Shown here: one piece after another, positions 13,061 to 26,300 of the stretch | Layout of the letters: the number at the start of each line of letters is the position of its first letter | How positions within the stretch are numbered: the stretch's first letter is position 1 | NCBI RefSeq assembly: GCF_949628265.1 | Contig: NC_088789.1 | Span: 4,890,886-4,954,885, forward strand | From: Cloeon dipterum | Taxonomy: Eukaryota; Arthropoda; Insecta; Ephemeroptera; Baetidae | Direction of reading: 5' to 3' | Length of the DNA: 64,000 nucleotides | Position numbers and translations under genes: made by a program | Notes under the pieces: model-generated | Database searches by the model: none | Seen by the model: only the letters and a program-made list of their open reading frames with translations | What the model was told of the DNA's origin: nothing

Positions 13061-14542
13061 AGGAAAAGATTTTTAATACAATAATGAAGTTAACAGTCTG
13101 CTATGTTCCACTTCTTTAACTTCATCATGGTGGCAAATCTCCTTCTTTTACCATTTATCCCTTTCTCCCTTACAGCTATTTTTCTTCAAATTATTTCGAA
13201 GAAATTACTAAAAACATCTTTAAATCAGCCTTTCCAAGTATTTGCAGAATTGGGTAGACTTATTTACTCAACAAAATGTATGCTGTGTAACCCCCCTTTC
13301 TTCCCTCTCGTCACCATTTAAATTTTTAATTGAGCGATCGATTCATAAAAAAGTTATGCAATCACAGAACGTGAAAGTTTCAGCACGCACTTCTCGCGGG
13401 TGTCGGTCTGCACTCATTTAAATAATTGCCAGCGGAAAGTCTGCTGTCTGGTGTTTTGTGTGATGAGCCTATAAAAATCGATAGTGCGCGCAACCCTCCC
13501 ATCCAGCGGCGTGTGTGCTTTTACCCTGCTACCCACCAGTGCTACGGGGTGTATGAGTGCGCGGGTGGATGTGGCACGCTGCTCCTGTAAAGTATACACA
13601 CCCGCACACTTCAAAGCTCGAGCTGCTGGCCTACCTTGTATAATGATGCGCCTTTATCTCGCCTTCTCCGCATCAGCCGGCTCTAACTGCGTGCGTAGCT
13701 TCGTCTCGAGATTGGATTTCTCGTCTCCGATTATAAACGTCAGCGATGCAAACTCGTGTTTTCCCCCCAGATATTGATAAACTCGGTCTTAGAGGCCCTC
13801 GAGGGTGGAAGGGGGGTGAGGCGCAATTATTCCGTATACATGACGACATTTGCAAGGGTCAAAAGGCGATGCAAATGACTTGCATTCGTTATTCTTGTGC
13901 ATTGTGGTGTAATGTTGTAATGTATTTGAAATTAGATTCTACAGGCTTTGGCGGTTTTAACCGAAGTTGTAATGAGTGCAACAAAACATGAACTAGGCTA
14001 AGGATTTGTAATTTGAGTTTCTCTACCAAGTTGCACCGCATCCTGAACATACATACTATAGCTGTCTATCTCCACGGATATTTCTTAACCAATTCTTTAC
14101 TCAGCAGACGCGGATGAAAGCCAGGTCAATAAATTTGCAGCTCTATGGGATGCTGCGTAGAATGCAAGCATTCCCATTGACCCCTGCTGACATTTTAAAT
14201 GGCAGTTTAAAAAAGTAATGTTCATAACGTTATATTTCACCACACCAGGAGCGCAAGTCGTGCATCAAGCTGATTCTAACATGCACTCTCCAGCAGTAAA
14301 TATTCATCCTCATCAAAATGCAGCACATTTTGCTATCAGCCTTGCACCATTTATTTGCCCAGGGGCAAAAAGCTGGCAAGTTCTCATCTGTTATTCAGTC
14401 GGCGAAATGTCTTTAGCGCAATCCAACAAGAAACGACCGAACGCCAACAGCACAGGCTGCTGATTCCCGTGTGCAACAAAAAGCTTAATCTCCAGCAGCC
14501 AAAGCCAATTTCCGCTGCGCTGCTAAACACACGAGTCTGACC

Positions 14543-14545
<3 letters not shown>

Positions 14546-14581
<36 letters not shown>
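14546..14581. repeat. (AG)18 microsatellite
   Basis: Uninterrupted AG dinucleotides. Minus-strand open frames through it read as an artefactual Leu-Ser repeat and are not genes. Confidence 0.95.
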
Positions 14582-14583
<2 letters not shown>

Positions 14584-17200
14584 CGGATCTGCCCCCGGCT
14601 TTTGTCGCATATGTTGCCGCAAAAAGTTTAGCCCCATTCGCTTGTCTCGAGGGGCAGAATCGAAACAATTTGTCTTATAGCATGGCATATACAAGTGTTA
14701 AGGCTTCGCTTGTCAAGAGATTCAGTGTGAATCAAGGGTCGGAGTTACCCCTTATTAATTAATTATCAGCGGTGTGCCTTAAAAATACATTATATTTAGG
14801 GTGAGGCTATCTTAAATCTTTTAACTGCGACGGATATTCAGTGAATCGTATGGATTTAGCGGAAAGTCAATATTGTTACCCCCAGCTGGTCTGGAAGTAA
14901 TATTTTATTCAGGAACGCACGGGGCACCCTTCATTCTTATTCAATTGTGATGTCACGCATGTCTGCCACCTAGAATTTTTTCCGACTCTTTCTTTTTTCC
15001 GCCGTGCTGGAGTCGCTCATGCTTTATAGATAAGAGCCTTTTCAGCGGCACAAAATGGGGTTTATATCTTTGACAGAGTGAAATATGCATGAATTCGTCG
15101 TTCCCAGACTGCCCTAGCAAAGCGAGTGAAGAGTGAATGCGGGGACTACGATTGTATATACGATGGGTCGGGGTCAGAACTAGTTAGACTAGCTTGTCAA
15201 AAACAGCTGCTTACATAATATTGACTCAAAAATCACTGCAAAATATAAATTTGTATGATTTCGACTACTTAGAACTTATTTTTTCTTTAATTTTTGAAGA
15301 AAATTAGACCATATACCTCAATTTTTTTCAGTGTGTGAACTTTTTAACCCTTCATCCCTCTTTTATTTTTCTCTTTTGCTGAGCATCACTCCCAATCAGA
15401 AATGATTTATATCCTAAGCACATATATACACTTTTTGCCGCTGCTTCAAAATGCGGCCGCGTTCCAGAAGTGTATCATCATTATGGTCACAAGAGGGACC
15501 CGTTGAGAAAATTGTGAGGCACAAGCAGGACGTGAAAATACAACGCGTCTTTGAAATTCTGCACACGATATTTTCTAAGGCCTGGTACAGGTGCAGTTTG
15601 CTGCGTTATGCCCTTTTCCTGCTCAACCGTGGGTTTTTTCCAGCAGTGCAATCGGATATTGTTGGCTGGGCGGTGCGTCGGACGCTCAGTTGATTGCATT
15701 TTCTTTGATCACCAGAGGAGTACGCCCACCCGTCCTCTGAGGAAAGAGACTCGTAAAGCTTTTTATTGACTCTTTTACTAATAAGAAAGAGGGCAATAAA
15801 ATTGATTCAGACTTCCCTCTCGTTCCGCTATTTTTAACTCGATACGACTTATTCGATTTGCTCCCGAATCACAGCTGTGCGGTTTCGGAGAAATCGGCTT
15901 TTTCACATGCAATTCGTTCGTGCGATAAATCAAAATATTCACCGATGCGGACACCATTTATCAACCCCTGCTTTCGCTGACATGTCGGCTTGCACGCAAA
16001 TTGCCGCAATGGTGTAGCTTGAAAACTTTCTCTTCCCGTCGAAAAATATGAAACGAAATTTACAGGCGTTTACGCCGTCACCTTCCTTTCTGAGAGTTTT
16101 CTGCAGTACATAAATTCGTATTTCCTCAACCAACTAACCGTGTCTGTGCACACGCACAGCGACTCGTGGAAACACCACAGACACACACACATGGCGGCGG
16201 CGGTGGCCATAATCCTGGTGTGTAAGCAGCGTAGCCCCTGCCAGCGCCAGCGATGGTTAGTGCGTGTTTGTTTTTCGCTGACTGCCACTGCTGCGCACAC
16301 GGACCCATTTATCTCGCCTCTCTCGCTACCACCGCCGCCGCTGGACCCGGGATCGTGCAATTTTTATACATGTCGCTTAATTGGCACACGCCTGAACAAC
16401 TACGAGGACTTGTACCAAAAGCGGATTGTACCGCCGTTTTGATCCAGAATTAGGCATAGGACTGAGAAATAGCACTGTGACTTTTATACAAGTCTTGCCA
16501 GCATTTAAAATCCCAAAATAATCAAATTAATTTGACTGCAGTTCAGTGGGGTAATTTAACCCCACCATTCTAGGGAAATCAACTAAACACAATTACGAAA
16601 TGGTCTAAAAGTTTCATTCAACATTTAACACAACTTAAGTCAGAGGCGAAAGTCTTTCCTCATTTTAAATCAAATACATGTATCATTTTATAATTATATA
16701 TGGACAAATTTGTAGCCAAATAATCAAATTAAAACATCTGTGATGGTCGAAATGATGCACAATTAAAGCCTTGATTGATTAAAATACAGCAAATAGCAAA
16801 AATGGCATTCAAATTAAACGCAATTAAATTATGTTCTAAATGAATGCGCAATTGAAAAATTTATTGCACTCCATCGCTTCAATCCACATCGGCAAATTCA
16901 ATTGCTTTTGCATAATCCCTGTTGGAAATTGCAATTGACTGTTGCGGCCGCGCAAAAACGACCTACTTTGTGATGAATTCTCGCTGATTAATCACGTAAT
17001 CCGCAATTATTCAGTTATGTGCTCCACGCGAGTGGAAAAATTACAATTTACAAGCTCGTGTGGAAGCACTGTCGTTCATTTTTATATTTCAATTCTGCTG
17101 GTGGCGCATACGTGATGAAAATTTGTATGAATAAATAAGCAGCCCTTGTCCTCCTCGTGTGTTTGCTCTCGACAGTGAGAGAGCGAGCGGAGCAACAGCG

Positions 17201-17214
17201 AGAGAGAGAGAGAG
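17201..17214. repeat. Short (AG)7 run
   Basis: A short AG run in a stretch rich in GAGCGAG-like purine sequence, between AT-rich non-coding DNA. Confidence 0.8.
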
Positions 17215-20200
17215 CCCTCTGTATCTTTGCTATAATAAAATCTGCCCACCAGAGGGAAAATAAACTTGGTCGAGGAGACTCCGATGGCGAAACTTTTGCT
17301 AACAAAAGATAGGAAAGTTAGTTCCTTTCCCAGGCTTGGCGCCGTTCCTTATTTTTCCAGAGCATGACAGCCGAGTAAATTATCGGCAAGGCTGGCTTCG
17401 CATTGCCGCTCTTGTTTGCCAACTCCCAAAGGCACTAAGGCTTGTTTCTGCCACGCTCGCACAAAGGACGTCAATTTGTTTAATATCGCAGCTAATTTGC
17501 CGAGTTATTTGTTCTAGAAATTTTCGTAAGAAAGGTAATTATTGACAAAATAAAGTTTTGATACGCCCTGGGAAATAAAGTTTTTGATAACAGATGCCTT
17601 CATAGTCAAAGTTTGTTTGTTCATACTGCTCTTGAAGGGTTTTAAACTCTCCGATGATAACACTTAAAACTGTTGGCACGTCGACCCAACGAAGGATGGA
17701 TTTTAGGAACTTGTTTAAATTCTGACATGGGACAGAGCACTCTAAATTTTATTAATTTTCATAAATTTAGAGAGTCCTCGCCGTTATGAAGTGTCAAAAA
17801 CAACACACCCTTCGCACCTCCAGTGTCATGCCTTGGCCGGGCAGCGCAGCTATAATTAAATTCAAGCTGGCTACAGTGTCCACCCACTTTCCAGCCTTTT
17901 TCCATTACGACACGCACACAACATGGAAATTTCATTTCACAATACAGTGTGCGTGAGAAATAAAGAGCGCTCGTGCATTGCTCTCTTTTGTTGGCCAGGA
18001 TTCGGGGGAGAAAGAGTGGAAAGAGATGTCGAGGGTGGCATTGCTGTTGTGCACGCGTTTACCGCGTTCACGAAGCATAAAACAAGGAGAGCGCATGGGG
18101 TTTACTGACTTTATTGTGTAATTACTGCCCGCGCGCCATGCGTTTCTGCGCGCCGAGTCTTTGATAACGAACGCACTCTCTCTTTCACGACGCGGTTTGT
18201 TGTTCTTTCCTCGTGTCAGACCCGACCGAGATTACCGACGCGGATAATTAATAGTTAATTAGCAAACACAGCACTAACTCTTAAGCTGTCTCATTTCTGG
18301 GGTTGCACGATGTCAAAAGTCGGTGTCATTCGCAGCTCCACCACCAATCATAGCATGAGGTGCGACTAATTTAGAGCTTACAAATTTCAAAACAAACTGT
18401 GATTAGCAAATTTTTAAATGGAGTCTCTTTGCATTGTTTATTCTAAGCATATACATGGCTCAATATTTAGTTTATAATGAAATATCAACCTTTGTAATAT
18501 TCGGAGGAACCAAAAGTTATATTCGTAACTATATAGGGCTCTGAAATTATAACTATATATTTGCAAAATTAGACGACTGTTTTCAGGAGCAATAAGTATG
18601 GGTTTAGACGCTCTTAGTGCAATATATTTTAGTGGAAGACCTTTGTTGACGTGTCAGTTAATGCTTCAATTGGTTAAAAAATAATCTAAAGATTAAAAGT
18701 TTAATTCTATTTTGATGCTTCAATTTCATGAATAGCATCGCCTTGCGGGTTCCAGGTCAAAAAATATATTTTGAATTGTTGCTTGACTCGTGCTAATATG
18801 ATTGTCCCCATGAATAATATAAACTCCAGAAAAAAAACTGAAACTCAAAGCCCTGAAATCACAACTTAAATAACCTAATTATTATAGTGATACATGATTT
18901 TAAATTATAGTAATTTGGTAAAAAAAAGTCTCAAAGGAATAGAAAAATATCAACGGAAAACTGGACATACACTTTCCACGAACTGGCTATTTTCTCTGTC
19001 CATTGTGCACCATAACTCGGAACAAACTACACCAAAGGGCCACATATATACCACTGTCATAAACGATAACATAAAGCGACAAAGTGTGCTGGCTAATTTT
19101 TTGCACACACGTCCCATTCCGCAGTGCCTTACGTTATGATCCAGAAGCACCAATTTTCTAGCGGACAAAAACCCGACATGGTCGCTCAGCACTTGGCCGC
19201 CGGTCCCTACGCAATTTTCGCCGAGTCGGCGTTACCCCTAACTATATATTGGAAACAGGTATTTCGTCACTTTGCGCGCACACCTGGGCGATAAAAGACG
19301 GAAAATTGAAAGACATCTCTCGCTCTCCGAAGCAATTTTCCTTTTCGATATTCGACTCCCAATCATGCTCAGCGCCTTTTCAGAGAGCGAAATAATATTA
19401 CATCGTCGTCGGGAGGGACACAAAGAAGCCGTGGGCGCGAGTGTAATTCCATCTCCTTAAAGCTCTCCGCTCCTACTCCATCGCAATTAAATTATATTTC
19501 CTTTTTGATCCACCGCACTTCGCTAAAGATTTGATCCGCGGAATTCCTTTTTGCGAGCGAGCGAGCATCTCATTTTTCTTCGTGCGGCACGACACGCTAT
19601 TTTCATGCTTTTTACCCCGCCCCGCGGGAGTTGCGCCCTTAATTACCAGATGAATAATTGCATCGAGCCGACAAGAGCGCGGCTTCGGATTTTCATCCCT
19701 CACTCGCTCTCTTCCGCGGGGTTAATTAAAATTGGAGTCCTTCGCTCCGCAAGGGTGGGCGAAAAAGCGAAATCCATCCCCTAACGATGCGAGAGGTCGC
19801 CACCGCAGCACCTGTTTTTATTTTCGGTTTTTACCGACGGCACACACATACACACACACGAGGGTGGGGTCACATTTCCACTATCAATTCCCAAATTGCT
19901 AAAGCGTATAGAAGGCATAGCTCGGGAAATTGGGAAAATATAAAATAAACAAACAGGAGGAGACGGAGAACCTATTCCATCTCCTTTTGTACATGCTTAC
20001 GTCTTTCATGCTTTTCCAGTTGGGCGAGCAAAATTAATTGGAAGGTGCTCATACATATAACTTCCCTCAATCAATTAGCATGCAGAGTTAGTGTTTCGTT
20101 ACTTTTACTTGAATATATTTGTGAAAGGAATCCTGCTTTTTGGAGCGTTAGATTTTCTCATCAAAGCTCAAACAAGAAAATGACTCGCAAAATTGCATAG

Positions 20201-23162
20201 CGTTTTAAAGCAGTAAATTTGTTTCTGCACCAGTCTCTACGAGCAAACTTCGAAAAAACATTCTTGTTAGATTTTAATATATATCGATTAAATGCAAGCC
20301 ATATATAGCCTCAATGCGATGTTAAATATTTTCAGGACATTTGTTTTGACTAAATTTAAATAATTAAAAGTGTGTATAGAGTGAAAAGAAGCTGCAAATA
20401 AATCAAAGATAATAAAATACACAGCAGGACACTCGCAATTTCTCCACAGGATCTGTTTTTTTAACTAAGCTTTTTATGTTTTTATATACTTCTGCTGTTA
20501 AAAACCTTCAACTGATAGCACCCTTAACTTAAGTAAATAAGCCTTATGCTATAGACCCACCTCTCCAGATTAAAAGGTGGAGCAGTGCAGACGTTTGAAT
20601 TTGAATTTAAACCCACTAAACGCACCATAACTCTGCTAAATTAGCTCTGGAACAATTCTAATTATGCAAATGTGCCACTCGAGCTCGCACCCCTCGCAGA
20701 GAGCTGTGGAAATTGTACGTGCGCTGGGCGCTGGAAAGTTGTCTGGCCGCAGCTCACCACGATGTGAAGCTACCCCTGCGATGCGTAATAACAAAGACAA
20801 TGGTCACTCCCTGTGATTATCCTAATACAAGTTTAAAACAAGCGTTGGCAAGAAAATCTGCAAAGAGACCCAGCGTTTACTCCGCCGTGCAATTTTGCGC
20901 GACAGGGCAGGCGTGCGCATGAATTCTTCATCTCGAGAATCGAAGTGGCTTGCGAAATTCGAGGCATATTTTACAGCCCTCGAGCGTTGGCCGCCGAGAC
21001 AAAGGGGTTGTAATGGCCACGCGCGGTTGCCTACCTGACAAAAGATAAGGGCTGGCTGGCTTCTTGAGCACGCCCTCAATGCAGTGCCGTTTTATCGCCA
21101 GGCTGCTCGCTCTCTTTCTCTCCCAGACAACTCTGTCAAAAGTAGATGGAGAGCGGGGATATTGCAAATACTAGGTGTACATATGTACACACTTCTAAGG
21201 AAGGTAAGGAAGCAAGGAAGGTGCACTCTCTATCTTGCGTGCTCGACTTTATTGCAGTTGGGGTTCACCTTGTTGTCTCTAGTAATATAGAATTTACAAT
21301 TTTCTCAAGAGCAAGTTTTGCTAGACGCAATCTTTTCAAAGGTGAACTACGCCGTTTCGCATCAAGCCTTTCGCAATAAAGATGTTAAAATGCGTCAAGT
21401 AGTATTGCAAATAGACAAAACAGGTGAATGCGCATACAACCTAGCTATAATTAATTTCCATCTCTCTAAAGAAATAAGAATTAATTAACATTTTCTACTC
21501 TCAGAGGATCGGGGTAGCTTCAATCCCAATCAATTAATTGATTAAATTTATTGTTTATTACAGGTAAATAGAAGTTTTAGGTTTTAAACCAACATGGGAA
21601 GCTGCTGAAAGTGAAGGAGAAACATAAAAATTCTTTGAGAGATAAAAATCATTTTATATTTGTACGTCTTGGGGATTTTGCGCATATACATACATTGTTG
21701 TGAAGACCAACGGGAAAATACATTGTTGATTCTCATTACTACTAAAAAGAGTAAAAAGTAATCAGAAAATACTTTGAAGCTGAATATTTTAAATTATAAA
21801 AAAACCAAGCGTCTATAGGAAAGATTTCTATGGAAATATTTAATCCTTTTTGAAAATTCATTGCACGTCATATTAATAATGTACCGCTAAAATTATTAAT
21901 GGGCATGTTGACCTCCTTTTAATCTCCAGCTTCGAGGGAAAACTGCTCGTCAAGCGTGTCCGCAACCATTTTGACCGTTTGGGAGTGCTTATTAATCACA
22001 ATTTGCGCAATAAATTGAGTTCGGCTCGTGCGTCAACCTCGTGATTCATTCGTGTGGCTGTTTAAAATTAGATTAGGGACGCCAATACGCCTATAAATTA
22101 TGACCGTTAATACGCATCTACTTATCCTTCAGTTTTAGCCTGACACACGCGAACGGCTTGGTTGAGAGTGACGGCTCTGAAGGTGGTTGCATGAAAAATT
22201 CATTGCCGACTGACTAGTGTGGTGAAAATTCTGGTGGGCTTACATGCTAACTCCGGAGAGTGAAAAAAGTGCGCGCACAAAACAGAAAAAACTTTGTTTT
22301 CAGCCACACACTAGTGCTCAGGGCTTTGGTCAGTAGCAGGAAAACGCGAGCTTTTTGTTCTGTTGCATGTCAACAAGAATGACGGATTATCAACGCAACG
22401 TTTCGAATTATTTCTGACATTCTGTATGGGCGATTTCAGCATGAAATCGTTATATGTACATATAAACATGCTCCTTTGAAATATGGGGTGCCCAAACTTG
22501 AAATTATACGGCCTTGGCATGTGGGCTGTTTTCGTGGAAAGCACCGATTCTTCACGTGATATGTCAAATAGCGATGCATAAATATTACATCTGGGTCATT
22601 CGTCAATTTGGATGTTTGAAACATTTCTGGAAAAATGAAAGTGACGTTGGCAATGAGTTTTACGACTTAATGTATTCATTTTTTTCTGCAATCTTTGCGC
22701 CTAGAAATCGCTGGTTTCAAATCTGCATCAAAGACAACTGCTTTTATAGTGCGGCATTAAGAATTAAAGAGCGTCAGAGTGTGGCGTTTTACCCTGTAAT
22801 TTTGCAACACAAACACAGGGCAACGTGGGTCGGATATCCGCTTACACTTTTGGCGTCCGACTGCCACTGTGGTGTAACACGCGTCCGACTGCCGCAGGAT
22901 CGACGCGCTCAACCCTTTAATTAAATCACAAGGAATCAGCACCTTGAGCGTCATTTCTGTACACTTGCGGCGCGGGCGTGGAAACAAAATTTGTTTAGTG
23001 AAATTCTACTCTGGCGCACACAGGCGTCGGCGTCATTGCAGTGTTTGCTGAATGTCAGCGCGGAAAGCTGACTTATCGTTTGCACTCGGGCAAATAAACT
23101 GGATGAGCACACGTCGGCCGGGGTGTAATTTACTAATGGCATTACATAACGCCGTGCGACAT

Positions 23163-23394
23163 CTATAAAAGTCGGTTACTCGCGTAGAGTCATGCATCAT
23201 AAAAATGGCCTTCCATCCTGCCTTTGAGGAGTATAAAAGCACCAGAGATAATGCATGTAACAAATGGAATTGAATACATGCATAACAAGGAGAGCAGCCT
23301 TTTACCTGCACTTGATTGCATTAAGACGCCATTTCGTTGATGAGACGCTCTACTTGATAAGCCTATCTCTTTTTTCTTTCTATTTATAAAAGGG
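23163..23394 (+). promoter_or_regulatory. Cluster of three TATA boxes
   Basis: Three TATA consensus matches occur in about 230 bases: CTATAAAAG at 23163, GTATAAAAGC at 23231 and TTTATAAAAGGG at 23383. Each is followed about 15 to 40 bases later by plausible start sequence. The last is followed by an octamer-like ATGCAAAT at 23400. No exon with a recognisable product follows, so these may be promoters of non-coding or unrecognised transcripts, or chance matches in AT-rich DNA. Confidence 0.2.
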
Positions 23395-23399
23395 CCTCG

Positions 23400-26300
23400 A
23401 TGCAAATGAAGGTGATTGAGCACTTCAATTGTTCCAATTCAACCTCTTTCGATAGTTCCACCTACTACAATGGATATACCTTTTCTCTCTAACTTTTTTA
23501 TATTTTTGAATTGGCTGCAGATGCAGACTGAAACTAGAGAAGCTTAGAAATGCTGAGAGAAAGAAAATTTACAAAATTCTCTACTTTGTATAGTAAGTCT
23601 TCCATTTTTTGCTACCAAACGCAAAATTTATTTCTTTGGTGATATCATATTTTACAGTTTCAGTGCCTACATTATTTTGCATCTCTGCGGTATTTTTTAC
23701 ACTAACGCAGCTATTGTCACAATGTTCTCATCCGTTGCAGAGGAGCTTTCCTTCTATTTATTGTGTCAGCGAAACAAAGCCTCTTCCCAGAAGCGTTGTT
23801 TTGCAAATAATTCTCCAGACAAGCTGCAGCAAAACGAGAAAAAGCGTTTTCCAAGTCCACTCTGCCGCTGCGTGTGTCGTCGCGCAGTTCCCTAGGGGCC
23901 TGAATACGGCCGTTTTCGGTGCTATTCACGCAATTAGGACTGCCTGGGAGAGGCGCGTCTCGCAAGAGTGTGAGCCTCTTGTCATCCAGCCCCCGAGTAA
24001 TGGCAATTTTGCGTATTCGCACACATCCTCGCAAATATCACCCCTTTGAGAGCGCGCCTTGTCCTTTTGCCGGCTTGTGTGCCTGCTCCAAAGGGGAGTG
24101 ACAAATTGATTTTCTATTTTATTTTGATGGAATGAACATACCAAAAAAATATTCTTCCTTGTTAAAAATATCAGCGTTTTACTTCTTTAAAGTTTCTCAA
24201 GAAATTAATAACTCCCCGATTTTAACGATGATATTGGTAATCTGTTTTTCATTTTTCTCTATTTCATGCAAATCTCGAATGGAAGCATAATTTTGTCTAC
24301 AGTGTTGAGCTATGGAAAACTGTTTGTCAGTTCAAGATACTACTTAATTAAGATGTACTGCTAGGGCTTCTTGCTTACTTCCTTGACGCTCAAACCTTTG
24401 CTCTTGGTTTAAAATACGATGCCAAAATTTGCACGAACCTCTGTTGATCCAGAATTAATTATTGTACCATAATTATCACGATTCCGACACCGAAAGCGTT
24501 TGTCTTTCAGCGATGAAAACTGAGAAATTACGTCAGTTGAGCTTTGTTCAAACATGGTGTGGCACACATACACAGCGAAGATAAACTAATTAACTGCTGC
24601 CGACACCAAGAGCAGCATGCAGTAACGCGAGTCTTGATTAATTTCCCGATGAGGCAGCTTTTTTCCCAGAAAAGCGGCTTCGTTATGGTGGGGTCTACTC
24701 GTGCCGGATGAGTACCGATACTCGGGTGGCCGGGTCTTTTCAATAGTGAAAATTTAATGAGAGGCAGCTAGAGTTTTAGACATTTACAGCTATAATCCGA
24801 ATTCCCGAGGATACAAATTATTCGGAGAGCTGTATTTAATTTTTCATGCATATTCTCAGATTTAAACCTGGAGCAGCGCGTCTCCCGACTTCGCAGCTTT
24901 GATTAATTTAATACGGAGCTGCCCCATCTCCCAAGGGTGTTTATTTTATTTCTGATCTTAAGATCCGAGAGGGTGTTTGTTCAAGCGTAGAAAACTGCCT
25001 AGAGAAATCTTTCGTTTGAAGTCAAGCAAAACTAAAGCTGACTCTCAAGGCTTATATTTTTGGCATGGTGAAAACCACTCTGTAAAATTGCTTTCTAGAA
25101 AATAAATAATGTTTGGGTGCAAAATGCTTTTTTTCCAAGATAGACTCTTCATTAATATTTTAGGTCTACTTCTATTATAAATATTGACGGAGATATCTAA
25201 TTAAAAATTGCAACAGCATCCTTTTTTAGTCTTGTTTTTTTACCACGAATAAATATAGCATAACCGGTAAAATGTCAGCTTGTCTTCCCCGATTTTTTGC
25301 TATTTCAAAATAATTTACCTCTGATTCAGTTTGCAAATCTCATTTCCGATTGTGTGTTTGACATTTCGTATGTATAATCGATCACAGCGATTATGCGTTT
25401 TCCTATCTGTATATGTCACTGTGCTCACATTATATATGCGAGATTTTGCGCTGAAAGGCTTTTGCGCCGCGCGTTTTGCACGCAACGACTGAATGAGTGG
25501 CTGTTGATCCGTTTGTCGCCGCTGCTCCTGACACCTAAATGTGCTTCACGCAGTAACAAATAACAATTCAAACAGCGTGCGATGCGAATTTTCAGAGCCC
25601 CCTGCTCTCGCGTCGGCAGGCTGCGGGCCCCCTTATTTCCACTTTTTAAACCGCAGAGGCCCCGCGGGTGCGTTTTTTTCCCTCAAAAGCGCACAATGTG
25701 CTCGTGAATTGCTGCTTGGTGGAAGTTGGGTGTGTTCAGAGATTCATTTTGATAAGGGAGGAGTTATTTTGCCTTGACAAAATGTTGGCTTGGTGTATGT
25801 TCAGGAAAGGGCAAATGAAAAGGGTTGGAAGGTTATCCAAACACAGCGTTTGGCGGTTTTCTTTTTCTTTGTGGTGCAGTATGGGAATAGAAACTATATA
25901 TCAGTTTGACAAATTAGATAGTCCAAAGAGTGAATGAAAGTTTAATTAATGCAAACTTATTCAGTTTTCAGTCGAATTTTCTAACATCATGAAAAAAACA
26001 GTTTCTAGTCAGTGTAGTTGAATGGGTACATTAAAAAGTTTGTTACGTGATACGAAAAATCAACAATCCATTAAAATCGCTGAGATTGAAATGTTGCTTT
26101 TTTAAGTTTAATTGAAAAATAATGCCTTCTTTAATTTTCATACTTCAATAATTGGCTAATTGAAAAGCGCAAAATCGAATTAGTTGTACGAACCGCAGCA
26201 ACAAGTAGTTATTAAAATGAGTAGAAATTTACCATTTTATGCAAATAAATTCTTATAATTTTCCTGACTGAGTTAATTCGATGTTAATTTATTTAACCGA

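Larger units (their letters stand above)
12231..22950. other. Gene desert, part 2
   Basis: No supported gene. It contains microsatellites at 13034-13060 and 14546-14581, a GC-rich island at about 16.13-16.45 kb with overlapping open frames on both strands, and long AT-rich stretches. Frames of 60 to 136 codons are present but show no domain, no signal and no consistent splice pattern. Confidence 0.5.

Noticed and set aside
22514..22924. 136-codon + open frame
   Set aside because: Briefly compared with tectonic N-terminal segments because of its CIKDNC-like spacing. The resemblance is too weak and no splice sites connect it.
23609..24049. 146-codon + open frame with a hydrophobic start
   Set aside because: Minus-strand frames in the same place are equally open and nothing resembles a known protein.
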